Positions 1 through 7,681 of a stretch of DNA of 64,000 nt are shown one piece after another (the stretch's first letter is position 1; the number at the start of each line of letters is the position of its first letter). This DNA is from Actinomycetes bacterium (GTDB taxonomy: Bacteria > Actinomycetota > Actinomycetes > Propionibacteriales > Propionibacteriaceae). Made by a program: the position numbers and the translations under genes. Under the pieces are notes generated by a model that saw only the letters and a list, made by a program, of their open reading frames with translations, ran no database searches and had not been told where the DNA came from. The DNA lies in contig JAEXAS010000009.1 in the NCBI GenBank assembly GCA_023458095.1, forward strand, positions 248,001-312,000, read 5' to 3'.

Positions 1-2
1 GA

Positions 3-674
3 GTGGCGACCGAATCTAGCTACGACGTATACCGGGGGTTCGAAGGGTCCGTCGCAAGCCTCACGAAGCTGCTCGACCAGCGTTCGTTGGTTGGACAGGT
101 GAAGGTGAGCAGGGGAGATGCGCGAGCGCTTGATCTGCCTGATGCATCCGTCGATTTAATTATCACCTCGCCGCCGTATCTCAACGCAATCGACTACCTG
201 CGGGGGCACAAGATGTCGCTGATCTGGTTCGGTCATACTATCCCTGAGCTGCGGAAGATTCGATCCAACAGCATCGGAGCTGAACGCGCGCTCGATGGTG
301 AATCGCTCAAGCAAGTCGATGACATGGTGTCCTTCATCGAAGACTCCGCAAATGATGCGTCGAAGCTACCTTTGGCCACCATTGTGAGGTATGCCCACGA
401 CCTCACCCTGTTCTCTCACGAACTTCACCGCGTGTGCAGGCAGGGGGCGGAAGTAGCCACGGTGATCGGCAATTCAACTCTGCGTGGAAACTACATTCAG
501 AATGACGTTCTAGTGCGACAGGCTTACGAAGGGGCGGGGTTCTCGGTGCGGGAGAGGACGGAGCGTGAACTCCCGGAGAGTAAGCGGTACCTGCCCGTGC
601 GCACCAGCAACGCAGCCTCGTCGATGGCTAAGCGCATGCGAACTGAAGTCGTCCTGACAGTACAAAGGCCTTGA
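3..674 (+). CDS. DNA methyltransferase, C-terminal part (5' end outside the window)
   Basis: The reading frame is open to the left edge, so the gene is cut and the GTG at position 3 is probably not the real start. Residues 55-59 of the visible part are TSPPY, the catalytic motif IV of amino (N6-adenine or N4-cytosine) DNA methyltransferases, preceded by a typical GDA...DLII strand. No FxGxG SAM-binding motif I is visible either before or after it, so motif I probably lies upstream of the window. The gene ends 122 nt before a GHKL ATPase gene on the same strand, which suggests a restriction-modification-like or defence unit. The target sequence cannot be read from the fragment. Methyltransferase family call is firm; the exact class is not. 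Confidence 0.85.
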   Translation: MATESSYDVYRGFEGSVASLTKLLDQRSLVGQVKVSRGDARALDLPDASVDLIITSPPYLNAIDYLRGHKMSLIWFGHTIPELRKIRSNSIGAERALDGESLKQVDDMVSFIEDSANDASKLPLATIVRYAHDLTLFSHELHRVCRQGAEVATVIGNSTLRGNYIQNDVLVRQAYEGAGFSVRERTERELPESKRYLPVRTSNAASSMAKRMRTEVVLTVQRP

Positions 675-796
675 TTCCGATGAAGAATCACAGTCAGAGA
701 GCTCTGCTTCCGAAGCATCGAAGGGTCACGTCATGATGCTGCACTCTAGATCTCTCGGGAAGCAAGTCATTGCAAGCCCGAAGCGGGCGGCGCACC

Positions 797-3412
797 ATGG
801 CTGAGCCGGGTACGTCCATTGATGCGAGTGGGACTGATGAGGACGAAGCGCGGCCTGTAAGCGTGGCCGAATCCCAGGTCGTTTCCAATTTTGAGTCGAC
901 CGGCAGTGTGGTCCCTGACGCAGATGTGAAGGTCACTATCGGTCCGCAATTCCTTGAGCTCTTTAGCAACCAGCTCTACACCTCGCCGAACAAGACTTTC
1001 GAGGAGCTCATCTCCAATAGTTGGGACGCGGGCGCTACGGATGTCAGAATCGGCTTGCCTGATGACCTCTCGGACTCTGATTCTGCCATCTGGGTATTGG
1101 ACAACGGCGAGTCGATGGACGTCGAGGGGTTCAAGCGCCTCTGGTCCGTAGCTACGAGCGGGAAGTCAGCGCGCGCCGATGCCCCGCGGCCCCAGATCGG
1201 AAAGTTCGGGATCGGCAAGCTCGCGACGTACCTGCTTGCCCATCAGCTCACTTACGTTTGTCGAGCATCGGATGGCGCGATTCGCGTAGTGTCTATGGAC
1301 TACCGCTGGATCGGGGGCGACGAGCCGAATGCGCTGCACATCGACCCCGTACCCTTGCCGGTGCGTGAAGTAAGTGAGCAAGACGTACGTGATGTGATCT
1401 CCAAGATTCACGGCGGCTCAGATATTTGGGGCGAGATTCAAGCCCTCGGTGCACCGCCGGACTGGAATTCTTCGGATGAGTACGGCGGTAAGGAGATTGG
1501 TCCGCCCGACCCGCGGGGGACCTGGACTCTCGCAATCATGACCTCCTTAAAGGAGGAGGGGCGCCGCATCAAGAGCGGGATTCTGAAAAGAATGCTTCGC
1601 ACGAGCCTCCCGCTGGGTTCAACATTCTCGATTCACTTCAATGGAACGCAGTTGGAATCGAGCAAGATTGAAATCGAGAAGATGGAGTCATGGACGCTCG
1701 GGCCAGATTTCCCCATCAAGCGGATTTTCCCCGATCGCCGCACCGATGAGGAAGCTGAAGAGCTAGAGCTTGCGCTCTCTGATGATGGCTATCCACATCT
1801 TGTGATACCGGAGTTGGGTGTTGCCACCGGGTCTCTCACTCTGTATAAGGAGCCCATCTCGCAGGGCAAGAGCAACATCCTTGAGTCGTCTAATGGGTTC
1901 TTCGTGAACATCCTTGGCCGAGTAATAAACCCGGACGATCCCTATTTCGGTCTCTCCAACCTGAATCACGCAGCTTGGGCAAGGTTCCGTGCGACTGTTC
2001 GTATTGATGGATTGAACGATAGCGTCTCAATCAATCGTGAGGGTCTGCTTGAAGGCCGTTCTCTCGACATAGTGCGTGGCCTGCTGAAGGCGATGTTTAA
2101 CCACGCGCGTTCGGCTTACGATGCGGCGAGCAAGGCGAATTGGCCCGATGCAGGTGACATCCTGACGGAGGCATGGGGCACGGTTCCTTTTGATCCGCTG
2201 AAGTCGGCAATTGAGCAAGGCCTCTCCAACGGTGAGTTGCCGTCGTTCGTTACCAAATTGGACGACGAACCCACGGATGCGCAGCGTGCCTCGTGGGGCG
2301 GGGTAGCTAGTCATTCTGACGTTGTACGGGATGTTAAATTCACGCCAAGGGGAGTGGACGAACCGGTCGTTGAGTACGACTTGGAGTCTCGTGAGGTGAT
2401 CGTCAACGAGAGTCATCCCTTCGTTCGGGAGTACGGCGACAGTCACGAACTGAAGTTACTTCTGCGGGATCAGGCCATGGCCGATCTGCTCACCTCCGCG
2501 TATATGACGCAACTCGGGGTTGACCAGGCTACGACTCAACAAGTTGATCTTTATCGTGATCAGCTACTCAGGCTCTTGGCGAGGCTCCGTCGCAGAACCG
2601 GTTCCCAGATCGCGGAGCTACTAGACCAGGCGGCCAGCCACAAGAAGGACAAGGCGCTGGAAGTCATTCTTGGCGACGCGCTCGAAGCACTTGGCTTCAT
2701 AGTCGAAAGACTTGGTGGGAGCGACAACCCAGAAGGAGTGGCGGTCGCTCCGTTGTCTCCCAAGCGGACTTCGCAGACGGCGTCGTACTCGTTCACGTAC
2801 GATGCAAAGTCATCCGCGAAGAAAAAGGTAAAGACGGGAAACGTCGGTACGGGTGGGCTAGTTCGCCACAGGGAGGACCACAAGGCGGACCACACCTTGG
2901 TAGTGGGCCCGGGCTTTGAGGACGGCGCTCTACAGAAGGAGTGTAAGACTCAGTTAATCACGCCGATGACTGCCGCTGACCTCGGGCGCTTGATCATAGC
3001 GACGACTCAGCGAGGCCAACTCGATCTCGACAAACTTCGGGGTGTTTTCAAACTGCATGACCCCGGCGAGGTCGCTGAGTTCGTTGATCAGTTCTTGGCT
3101 GACTCCGCCGCAGCGCCGAGTCTGAGCTACGCCGAAATCTTCGACGCGTTGGAAGAAATTGGATTCGACAGCCCAGATATGCTGACGAGTCCGGTTATCG
3201 CCAAGACCATACGTGATCGTAACGGCTCGGCGTTCCCGACTAAGCAGGATGTGGCGAAGGTACTTCAAGGTATGCAGGTACTTACGCCTCACCTCATTCG
3301 TGTGCAAGGTGACAACGTGTTCCTTGGGGCACGGCCGGACAAGTTTCGCCAGGCGCTTCTGGCTCAGGTCGCGCAGTTGCCCGAGAAGTTCAAGAAGACT
3401 GGTGCTGCGTGA
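797..3412 (+). CDS. GHKL (MORC/HSP90-like) ATPase with a C-terminal nuclease-like region
   Basis: Large protein of 871 aa from the ATG at 797; a TTG nine codons upstream (770) is an alternative start. The N-terminal third shows the three GHKL ATP-binding boxes: ELISNSWDAGAT (about 70-81), DNGESM (102-107) and GKFGIGK (135-141). Around residues 619-680 there is a stretch resembling a PD-(D/E)XK nuclease core: a helix, then NPEG (E646), then a strand ending in YDAK (D669, K671), but only the pattern supports this. It follows a DNA methyltransferase gene on the same strand. Prokaryotic MORC/MutL-like GHKL ATPases are known in restriction-modification-type operons, so a role in defence against foreign DNA is the best inference. 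The ATPase call is firm; nuclease activity and system type are inferred. Confidence 0.8.
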   Translation: MAEPGTSIDASGTDEDEARPVSVAESQVVSNFESTGSVVPDADVKVTIGPQFLELFSNQLYTSPNKTFEELISNSWDAGATDVRIGLPDDLSDSDSAIWVLDNGESMDVEGFKRLWSVATSGKSARADAPRPQIGKFGIGKLATYLLAHQLTYVCRASDGAIRVVSMDYRWIGGDEPNALHIDPVPLPVREVSEQDVRDVISKIHGGSDIWGEIQALGAPPDWNSSDEYGGKEIGPPDPRGTWTLAIMTSLKEEGRRIKSGILKRMLRTSLPLGSTFSIHFNGTQLESSKIEIEKMESWTLGPDFPIKRIFPDRRTDEEAEELELALSDDGYPHLVIPELGVATGSLTLYKEPISQGKSNILESSNGFFVNILGRVINPDDPYFGLSNLNHAAWARFRATVRIDGLNDSVSINREGLLEGRSLDIVRGLLKAMFNHARSAYDAASKANWPDAGDILTEAWGTVPFDPLKSAIEQGLSNGELPSFVTKLDDEPTDAQRASWGGVASHSDVVRDVKFTPRGVDEPVVEYDLESREVIVNESHPFVREYGDSHELKLLLRDQAMADLLTSAYMTQLGVDQATTQQVDLYRDQLLRLLARLRRRTGSQIAELLDQAASHKKDKALEVILGDALEALGFIVERLGGSDNPEGVAVAPLSPKRTSQTASYSFTYDAKSSAKKKVKTGNVGTGGLVRHREDHKADHTLVVGPGFEDGALQKECKTQLITPMTAADLGRLIIATTQRGQLDLDKLRGVFKLHDPGEVAEFVDQFLADSAAAPSLSYAEIFDALEEIGFDSPDMLTSPVIAKTIRDRNGSAFPTKQDVAKVLQGMQVLTPHLIRVQGDNVFLGARPDKFRQALLAQVAQLPEKFKKTGAA

Positions 3413-3529
3413 TCCTTGGTGTCAGTTGGTGGGCCGCCGTGGAAGCGAAGAGGGGGACCAGAACTATGCAAACCGTGCGTCTCGTGACGTGTTCTGCATG
3501 ATCTGACGCCCGGAATCACGCGGAATCTG

Positions 3530-3597
3530 GTCGGGCTGAAGCCGTTTGGACGCCTGGGGGTCAAGGGGTCGCAGGTTCAAATCCTGTCAGCCCGACA
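3530..3597 (+). pseudogene. degenerate tRNA-Pro(GGG)-like sequence / possible attachment-site remnant
   Basis: GTCGGGC at 3530-3536 pairs perfectly with GCCCGAC at 3590-3596. The T arm is intact (GCAGG-TTCAAAT-CCTGT, 3571-3587), and an anticodon-loop-like CTGGGGG (3554-3560) is followed by TCAAG. The 5' side of the anticodon stem (expected CTTGA) is replaced by GGACG-like sequence. Only 17 nt separate the acceptor stem from the loop, about 6 fewer than a normal tRNA, so it should not fold as a working tRNA. The 3' half looks like tRNA-Pro(GGG). It sits where the methyltransferase/ATPase island meets the IS cluster, as expected for an integration site in a tRNA gene. Confidence 0.55.
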
Positions 3598-3616
3598 ATG
3601 TGATGAGTCGGGACAT
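3584..3616 (+). repeat. junction repeat copy 1 (tRNA 3' end plus IS481-type left end)
   Basis: CTGTCAGCCCGAC (3584-3596, the tRNA 3' end), two variable bases, then TGTGATGAGTCGGGACAT (3599-3616). The same module recurs at 5312-5344 and, slightly altered, at 5736-5766. Confidence 0.75.
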
Positions 3617-3621
3617 GTGTC

Positions 3622-3875
3622 TCAGTGTTGAAGGGTCCCTGGCCATCGGCCAGGGGCCTTTCGTGTGTTTGGCCAGTAGTTGCGGTCGGGGTTGATGGTG
3701 TGGGTGGCCAGGATTTCGCCGGTGTCGAGGGCGATGGTGGTGACGGTGGTGTCGTCGGCGATGGCTAGGACGCGGGTGCCGCGGTGGGTGGCTGCGATGT
3801 GGAGGTGGTGGAGTTTGCCGGCTCTGCGCAGGGTGATGCGTCCGGTTTTGTCGATGCGGTCGTAGCGGATGCGGT
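3622..3875 (-). pseudogene. IS481-type transposase, C-terminal fragment
   Basis: In-frame remnant ending in a C-terminal domain with the sequence IADDTTVTTIALDTGEIL. It is cut at 3875/3876 by the inverted repeat of the IS3-family element. The same C-terminal domain, damaged, occurs in the second copy near 5350-5510. The catalytic DDE core is absent. No function remains. Confidence 0.7.
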
Positions 3876-3917
3876 TGAACCGCCCCGGTGTGTCCGGAGA
3901 CTCTGTTCTTTGACTCC

Positions 3918-4856
3918 TCAGCTTGCTGCTGGGGTTGCTGTTTGATCGTAGTAGGCGTTCTCGGTCTCGATGGGGGTGAGGTCGCCGCCGGCGTATTCGT
4001 GGAGGCGGCGGTGGTTGTACCAGTCGACCCATTTCGCGGTGGCGATCTCGACGGCGTCGACGTTGCGCCAGGGGCCTTGGCGTCGGATGACCTCGGTCTT
4101 GTATAGGCCGTTGATGCTTTCGGCCAGCGCGTTGTCGTAGGAGGAGCCAACCGCGCCGACCGAGGGCCGGATGCCGTCGTCGGCGAGGCGTTGGCTGTGC
4201 GCCAGCGACAGGTATTGGCTGCCGTGATCGTGATGGGTGACCAGGGCGGTGAAGTCGTCACGACCTTCTTGTTGTCGGGTCCAGATGGCCTGCTCGACGG
4301 CGTCGAGGACGAGGTCGGCGGTCATGGTCGTCGCGGTCCGCCACCCCAGGATGCGGCGGGCGTAGGCGTCGATCACGAACGCGACATAGGTCCAGCCGGT
4401 CCAGGTGGAGACGTAGGTGAAGTCCGCCACCCAGAGCCGGTTCGGCGCGAACGGCTCGAAGTTGCGATTGACCAGGTCGGCCGGCTTCGGCCCAACACCT
4501 GCCATCGTCGTTCGCTTCACCTTTCCGCGCACCGCCCCAGCCAGCCCGGCCTTGCGCATGAGTCGCTCGATCGTGCACCGGGCCACCGGGACGCCCTCTC
4601 GGTTCAGCACCAGCCACACCTTCCTGGGCCCGTACACCCCGAAGTTGTCGGCGTGGACCCGACGGATGTGGTCGAGCAACACCTCATCGCGCTGGTCGCG
4701 GGCGGTCGGCAGCTTGTCGCGCCACTCGTAGTAGGTCGACGGGGCGATCTTGGCACCATGCTCGGACAGCACGGCGCAGATCGGCTCCACACCCCATCGC
4801 AGCCCACCGGCGGTGGGTTGGTGGTCGGCGTGCTCGCGGATGAAGTCCACGATCAC
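3918..4856 (-). CDS. IS3-family transposase OrfB (DDE integrase domain)
   Basis: 312 aa with the N-terminal HTH_21-type region and an rve integrase core. The catalytic triad is visible as D in WVADFTYV, D in HHDHGSQYLS and E in AESINGLYKTE, with the D35E spacing typical of IS3 elements. It begins with GTG overlapping the orfA stop (GTGA), so it is expressed by translational coupling or as an OrfAB frameshift fusion; the orfA end contains TTTCTTC, a possible slippery run. Frame is intact over its whole length, so the transposase may be active. Catalyses cut or copy of the element ends and integration. Confidence 0.93.
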   Translation of the reverse strand: MIVDFIREHADHQPTAGGLRWGVEPICAVLSEHGAKIAPSTYYEWRDKLPTARDQRDEVLLDHIRRVHADNFGVYGPRKVWLVLNREGVPVARCTIERLMRKAGLAGAVRGKVKRTTMAGVGPKPADLVNRNFEPFAPNRLWVADFTYVSTWTGWTYVAFVIDAYARRILGWRTATTMTADLVLDAVEQAIWTRQQEGRDDFTALVTHHDHGSQYLSLAHSQRLADDGIRPSVGAVGSSYDNALAESINGLYKTEVIRRQGPWRNVDAVEIATAKWVDWYNHRRLHEYAGGDLTPIETENAYYDQTATPAAS

Positions 4857-5179
4857 TGCCCGGGCCGGTCGAGCTCGGCCGCGAAGAAAGCCGAAGCCGC
4901 CTTCAAGATGCCATTCGCCCGCCGCAACTCGGCGTTCTCCCGCCTCAAACGCCTGATCTCAGCAGACTCCTCACTCGTCACCCCCGGGCGTTCGCCCTGA
5001 TCGACCTCGGCCTGCCGGACCCACTTCCGCAGCGTCTCGGCGGTGGTAATGCCCAACAACTGGGTGACCTTCTGCATCGCGGCCCAGTCCGACTCATGAT
5101 CGGGCCTGGCCTCGGCATACATCCGCACCGCCCTAGCCTTCAGCTCAGCCGGATACCTCTTCGACGTGTTCCCTGACAT
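4853..5179 (-). CDS. IS3-family transposase OrfA (helix-turn-helix protein)
   Basis: 108 aa from ATG at 5179 (AAGG upstream); an upstream in-frame start at 5218 would lie inside the terminal repeat. It shows the HTH_Tnp_1 pattern: KRYPAELKARAVRMY at the start, a recognition helix around TAETLRKWVRQ, then a leucine-rich coiled coil (IRRLRRENAELRRANGILK) that mediates OrfA/OrfAB assembly. It ends ASAFFAAELDRPGQ, the usual join to OrfB in this group. Binds the terminal repeats. Confidence 0.9.
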   Translation of the reverse strand: MSGNTSKRYPAELKARAVRMYAEARPDHESDWAAMQKVTQLLGITTAETLRKWVRQAEVDQGERPGVTSEESAEIRRLRRENAELRRANGILKAASAFFAAELDRPGQ

Positions 5180-5275
5180 GACTCCAACCTTCCCAAGGTT
5201 TCGAGTCTCCGGACACACCGGGGCGGTTCACTTCGACATGCACCCGACTGTGACCTATGTCCCGACTCACCAGAG

Positions 5276-5311
5276 ACCTATCACTAGAGACCTATGTCGT
5301 GAACCCAGACA
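5276..5311. repeat. stranded right end of an IS481-type element
   Basis: ATGTCGTGAACCCAGACA (5294-5311) nearly matches the right end of the next copy (5718-5735, one difference). The flanking AGAGACCTAT occurs twice in direct order (5273-5282 and 5286-5295). This is a solo end left by an earlier insertion or deletion, not part of the two larger remnants. Confidence 0.5.
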
Positions 5312-5344
5312 CTGTCAGCCCGACCGTGTGATGAGTCGCGACAT
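5312..5344 (+). repeat. junction repeat copy 2
   Basis: CTGTCAGCCCGAC (5312-5324), CG, then TGTGATGAGTCGCGACAT (5327-5344). Same module as 3584-3616 with one base changed in the IS end. Confidence 0.75.
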
Positions 5345-5735
5345 GGGTGTCAGGAGGAGTTCGGCCATCGGCCGGGCTCCTTATGCGTGTTTGGCCAGCA
5401 GTTGCGGGCGGGTTTGGTGGTGTGGGTGGCCAGTATCTCGCCGGTGTCGAGGGCGATGGGGTGACGGTGGTGTCATCGGTGATGGGCAGGACGCGGAGCC
5501 CGGGCAGTCTCACTGGTCGTTGCCGGGTTCGTCTTCGGTCTTCGCGACCGGGGTTCCAAGCCGGCCAAACCCTCGGCCCGATACTTGGCCAACAACCGGT
5601 GCAAGTACTGCCGGCTCATCTGATACTGCTCAGCAGCGTGCCTGACGCTGAACTGCCGGGCCACGATCTTCAACGCCACAACCCGATGCTTCGACATGCA
5701 CACGACTGTCGTCGCCTATGTCGTGAACCCAGGCA
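5327..5735 (-). mobile_element. IS481-type element with internal deletion (409 bp)
   Basis: Left end TGTGATGAGTCGCGACAT (5327), right end ATGTCGTGAACCCAGGCA (5718-5735). The short interior holds the first roughly 65 codons of a transposase joined to its last roughly 55 codons; the DDE core is deleted. Flanked on both sides by the tRNA-derived CTGTCAGCC(C)GAC, which looks like a 12-13 bp target duplication. MITE-like in size; could only be moved by a related transposase elsewhere. Confidence 0.65.
5350..5697 (-). pseudogene. IS481-type transposase, internally deleted and frameshifted
   Basis: Starts at ATG 5697 with an N-terminal HTH (SKHRVVALKIVARQFSV, then SRQYLHRLLAKYRAEGL), the DNA-binding domain of IS481 transposases. 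Near 5510 it jumps to the C-terminal part (LPITDDTTV), and one base is missing near 5463 compared with the copy at 3622-3875, which destroys the frame. The stop equivalent to that of copy 1 is at 5350-5352. Confidence 0.75.
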
Positions 5736-5766
5736 CTGTCAGCCGACCATGTGATGAGTCGGGACA
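5736..5766 (+). repeat. junction repeat copy 3 (truncated)
   Basis: CTGTCAGCCGAC (5736-5747, one C fewer), CA, then TGTGATGAGTCGGGACA (5750-5766). The similarity stops after the IS end, so it is a third insertion end with no interior. Confidence 0.65.
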
Positions 5767-6423
5767 CACTCCGTGGAGTGGTCGATGTTGACGCGACTAC
5801 GCGGCACAATCGACCGATACCTGGGAATACCACGGCGCCCCCGGGGGTGGTCTTGGCAGGCTGAGATTCAGCGTCCCTCTGCGGCTTCAGCGAGCCAGGC
5901 ATCTAACAGCGGCTCCGGACAGAGGCAGGCCCTCGCCCACAGTCACGAGTGCGTACACGCAGAAGCGATCCTGCAGGTCGTGTGCGGGCAAGTCGACGAT
6001 GGCCGAACAGCAGGTCTCAACAATCGCCGCCGTCACACGAAGATCGGGCACGGTGGCGTGGGCTGTCGACATTCCTCACAAACCAGATCAGGGCGAGTGC
6101 CGAGCGGTACACCGCCCTGATCATCGGTGACGCTTCTACTGCAGAACGCGCCGCGGTTCCTGATGCGAGGCGGCGTAGGCGAACTGGGACGAGCCCGAGT
6201 TCTGGTTGGACGGACGGCTGGCGGCCGTGTTGGGGGTGGACGGGGCAGCGGTGACGAGCATGGCTCGTCGGGGGATGGGTGTATTCATTTTGAGTTTTCG
6301 GCAGGGGGTTGAGGGGTAACCTGCCTTCCGTTGCGCGCGAGACTATCCGAAGAAGATGGCCGTTGGCCTCCCCTGGGAACCGACAATTGCGTGAACTCTC
6401 GAGTCGAAATCGACCCAAGCAGG
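5767..6423. other. gene-poor right flank of the island
   Basis: About 650 bp without a convincing gene. A short palindrome CACTCCGTGGAGTG (5766-5779) follows the last IS end. A 61-codon frame on the minus strand (5887-6072) has coding-like composition but no good ribosome binding site and no recognisable family. The sequence becomes AT-richer near 6285-6320, possibly a promoter remnant. Best read as decayed sequence at the island boundary. Confidence 0.4.
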
Positions 6424-7014
6424 CTAGGCGCAGGTTGCCAGAATCGCCTTCGCGCACTCGGCGTAGCTGATCTCGGCGCTGTTCAGGCACAGGTCGTAGC
6501 TGTTGAGATCGCCGAACTTGGTGTCGGTGAAGAACTGTTGATAGCGGCGCCGGGCCCGATCCATCTTGGCAATGTAGCCCTCGGCATGTCTGGGCTGAAC
6601 CCCATCGATCTGGACGGCGCGCTGGATACGACGCTGCATGTCGCTGCTGTAGAGGAACACGCTTCGCATCGGTAGGTCGGCATCGCGCAGCATCTGATCA
6701 GCACAGCGTCCGATGAACACCGCCGGGCCGCGCTTGGCGACCTCGACGACCACCTCGGTGATGGCGCCATGAATGCGGTAGGGGAGTGCGGCCAGTTCGG
6801 GATCGCCGCCGATGAGGGCGAAATCGAAGAACCCTCCGCCGATGAACTGCTCGTCGAAGGTGGCCAGCATCTCCTCGGAATACTCCTGACGCAGGGCCGC
6901 TTCGTGCAGGATCTTGGTGTCGTAGTACTCGACGCCGGCTGCCTCGGCAACGAGCCTTCCGACCTCGCGTCCGCCGCTGGCGTACTCACGGTTGATGACC
7001 ACCGAACGATTCAT
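6424..7014 (-). CDS. cytidylate kinase-like family protein
   Basis: 196 aa from ATG 7014, preceded by GAGGGAG at good spacing. It has the shape of the Cytidylate_kin2 family: VVINREYASGGREVGRLVAEAAG at the N-terminus in place of a P-loop, then YYDTKILHEAA, GPAVFIGRCADQML in the middle and the R-rich IQRAVQ...RARRRYQQF lid-like region. Proteins of this family resemble CMP kinase but the usual GxxGxGK(S/T) loop is changed to SGGREVG, as here. Substrate is unknown, though a nucleotide kinase role is likely. Divergent from the P-loop-like gene at 7158, with a shared 143-bp promoter region. Confidence 0.8.
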   Translation of the reverse strand: MNRSVVINREYASGGREVGRLVAEAAGVEYYDTKILHEAALRQEYSEEMLATFDEQFIGGGFFDFALIGGDPELAALPYRIHGAITEVVVEVAKRGPAVFIGRCADQMLRDADLPMRSVFLYSSDMQRRIQRAVQIDGVQPRHAEGYIAKMDRARRRYQQFFTDTKFGDLNSYDLCLNSAEISYAECAKAILATCA

Positions 7015-7157
7015 GGCTGACTCCCTCATCATGGACGTCTTCGATAGATCGAACCTACGCCGACACAGCCCTGTTCGGCAGCCGAAAAGCCCCGGTGTCG
7101 TTGGCGAATTTTGTGAGAAGCCTGGCCGACGGGTAAATGTCCTGACATACTCCAATC

Positions 7158-7667
7158 ATGGTGGATTCATCTGTTGGCGATCGCATCGTCATTCTGGGTC
7201 GTGGGGGAGTCGACGAGGACTCCGCAGCCGCTCTACTGGCCGACGTCACCGGGCGTCGCGTCATCAAGATCGACAAGCATTTCTGGCCGGTCGATCATCG
7301 TGTGCACCCAGCGCCGCATTGGGCGCTGGTTCAAGACGCCATCGCCAGCAATCCGCAATGGATCATGGACGCCGATCTGGGCCCCTTCGACATCGCCGAA
7401 CCGAAGCTGGGCTACCCTGACGAGGTGTGGGTGCTGGACTACTCGCCGATCACCTGTCTGCTGCGCGCTCTTCGCTACCCTCAGGAACGCCGCGATCTGC
7501 GGGTCTGGCTGTTCCGGTGGCGTCGTGAATACCTCAACCACGCGCTGGCTGATATCGCCAAAGTCGCACCCGAAGTGACGGTGCGGCGCTTCACCAGCCC
7601 AGGTCAGCTCGCCGAGGCTCTGGCCAGTGTGCCGCGTCCGGACGTGGTGGCTGAGCCGGCGTCCTGA
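7158..7667 (+). CDS. FlaR/adenylate-kinase-like protein with a degenerate P-loop
   Basis: 169 aa. The fold pattern is that of the small 'topology modulation' or shikimate-kinase-like NTPases: strand IVILG, loop RGGVDEDS, helix, then VIKIDKHFW (the conserved xxLDxxFW motif), QWIMDADLG (usual WVxEGxY), EVWVLDYSP and the arginine-rich RERRDLRVWLFRWRREY lid. The Walker A lysine-serine pair is absent (GVDEDS instead of GxGKS), so ATP hydrolysis is doubtful. No close partner. A nucleotide-binding or regulatory role is an inference. Confidence 0.65.
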   Translation: MVDSSVGDRIVILGRGGVDEDSAAALLADVTGRRVIKIDKHFWPVDHRVHPAPHWALVQDAIASNPQWIMDADLGPFDIAEPKLGYPDEVWVLDYSPITCLLRALRYPQERRDLRVWLFRWRREYLNHALADIAKVAPEVTVRRFTSPGQLAEALASVPRPDVVAEPAS

Positions 7668-7681
7668 GTCCCCGTCGCGTC

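Larger units (their letters stand above)
3876..5230 (-). mobile_element. IS3-family insertion sequence, 1355 bp, apparently intact
   Basis: Bounded by perfect 28-bp terminal inverted repeats at 3876-3903 and 5203-5230, starting TGAACCGCCCCGG and ending in GGAGACTC, and carrying overlapping orfA and orfB. No 3-4 bp target duplication is present (GGT at 3873-3875 against CTT at 5231-5233). The host IS481-type gene lacks its middle, so insertion was probably accompanied or followed by an adjacent deletion, or by recombination between two IS3 copies. Confidence 0.9.
3599..5275 (-). mobile_element. IS481-type element remnant, interrupted by an IS3-family element
   Basis: The left end TGTGATGAGTCGGGACAT (3599-3616) is matched by an inverted near-copy beginning ATGTCCCGACTCACC (5258-5275). 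Between them lie only the C-terminal third of a transposase (3622-3875) and, beyond the IS3 insertion, the first three codons of a transposase (ATG TCG AAG read on the minus strand, 5232-5240). These codons match the start of the neighbouring IS481-type pseudogene. Most of the transposase gene is therefore missing and the element cannot move by itself. Confidence 0.65.

Noticed and set aside
3600..5766. CRISPR-like array suggested by three spaced repeats
   Set aside because: Only three copies with very uneven spacing, and each copy is explained by tRNA and IS ends.
5887..6072. 61-codon minus-strand frame in the island flank
   Set aside because: Composition is coding-like but there is no ribosome binding site and no family match by eye; left in the region note instead of being called a gene.
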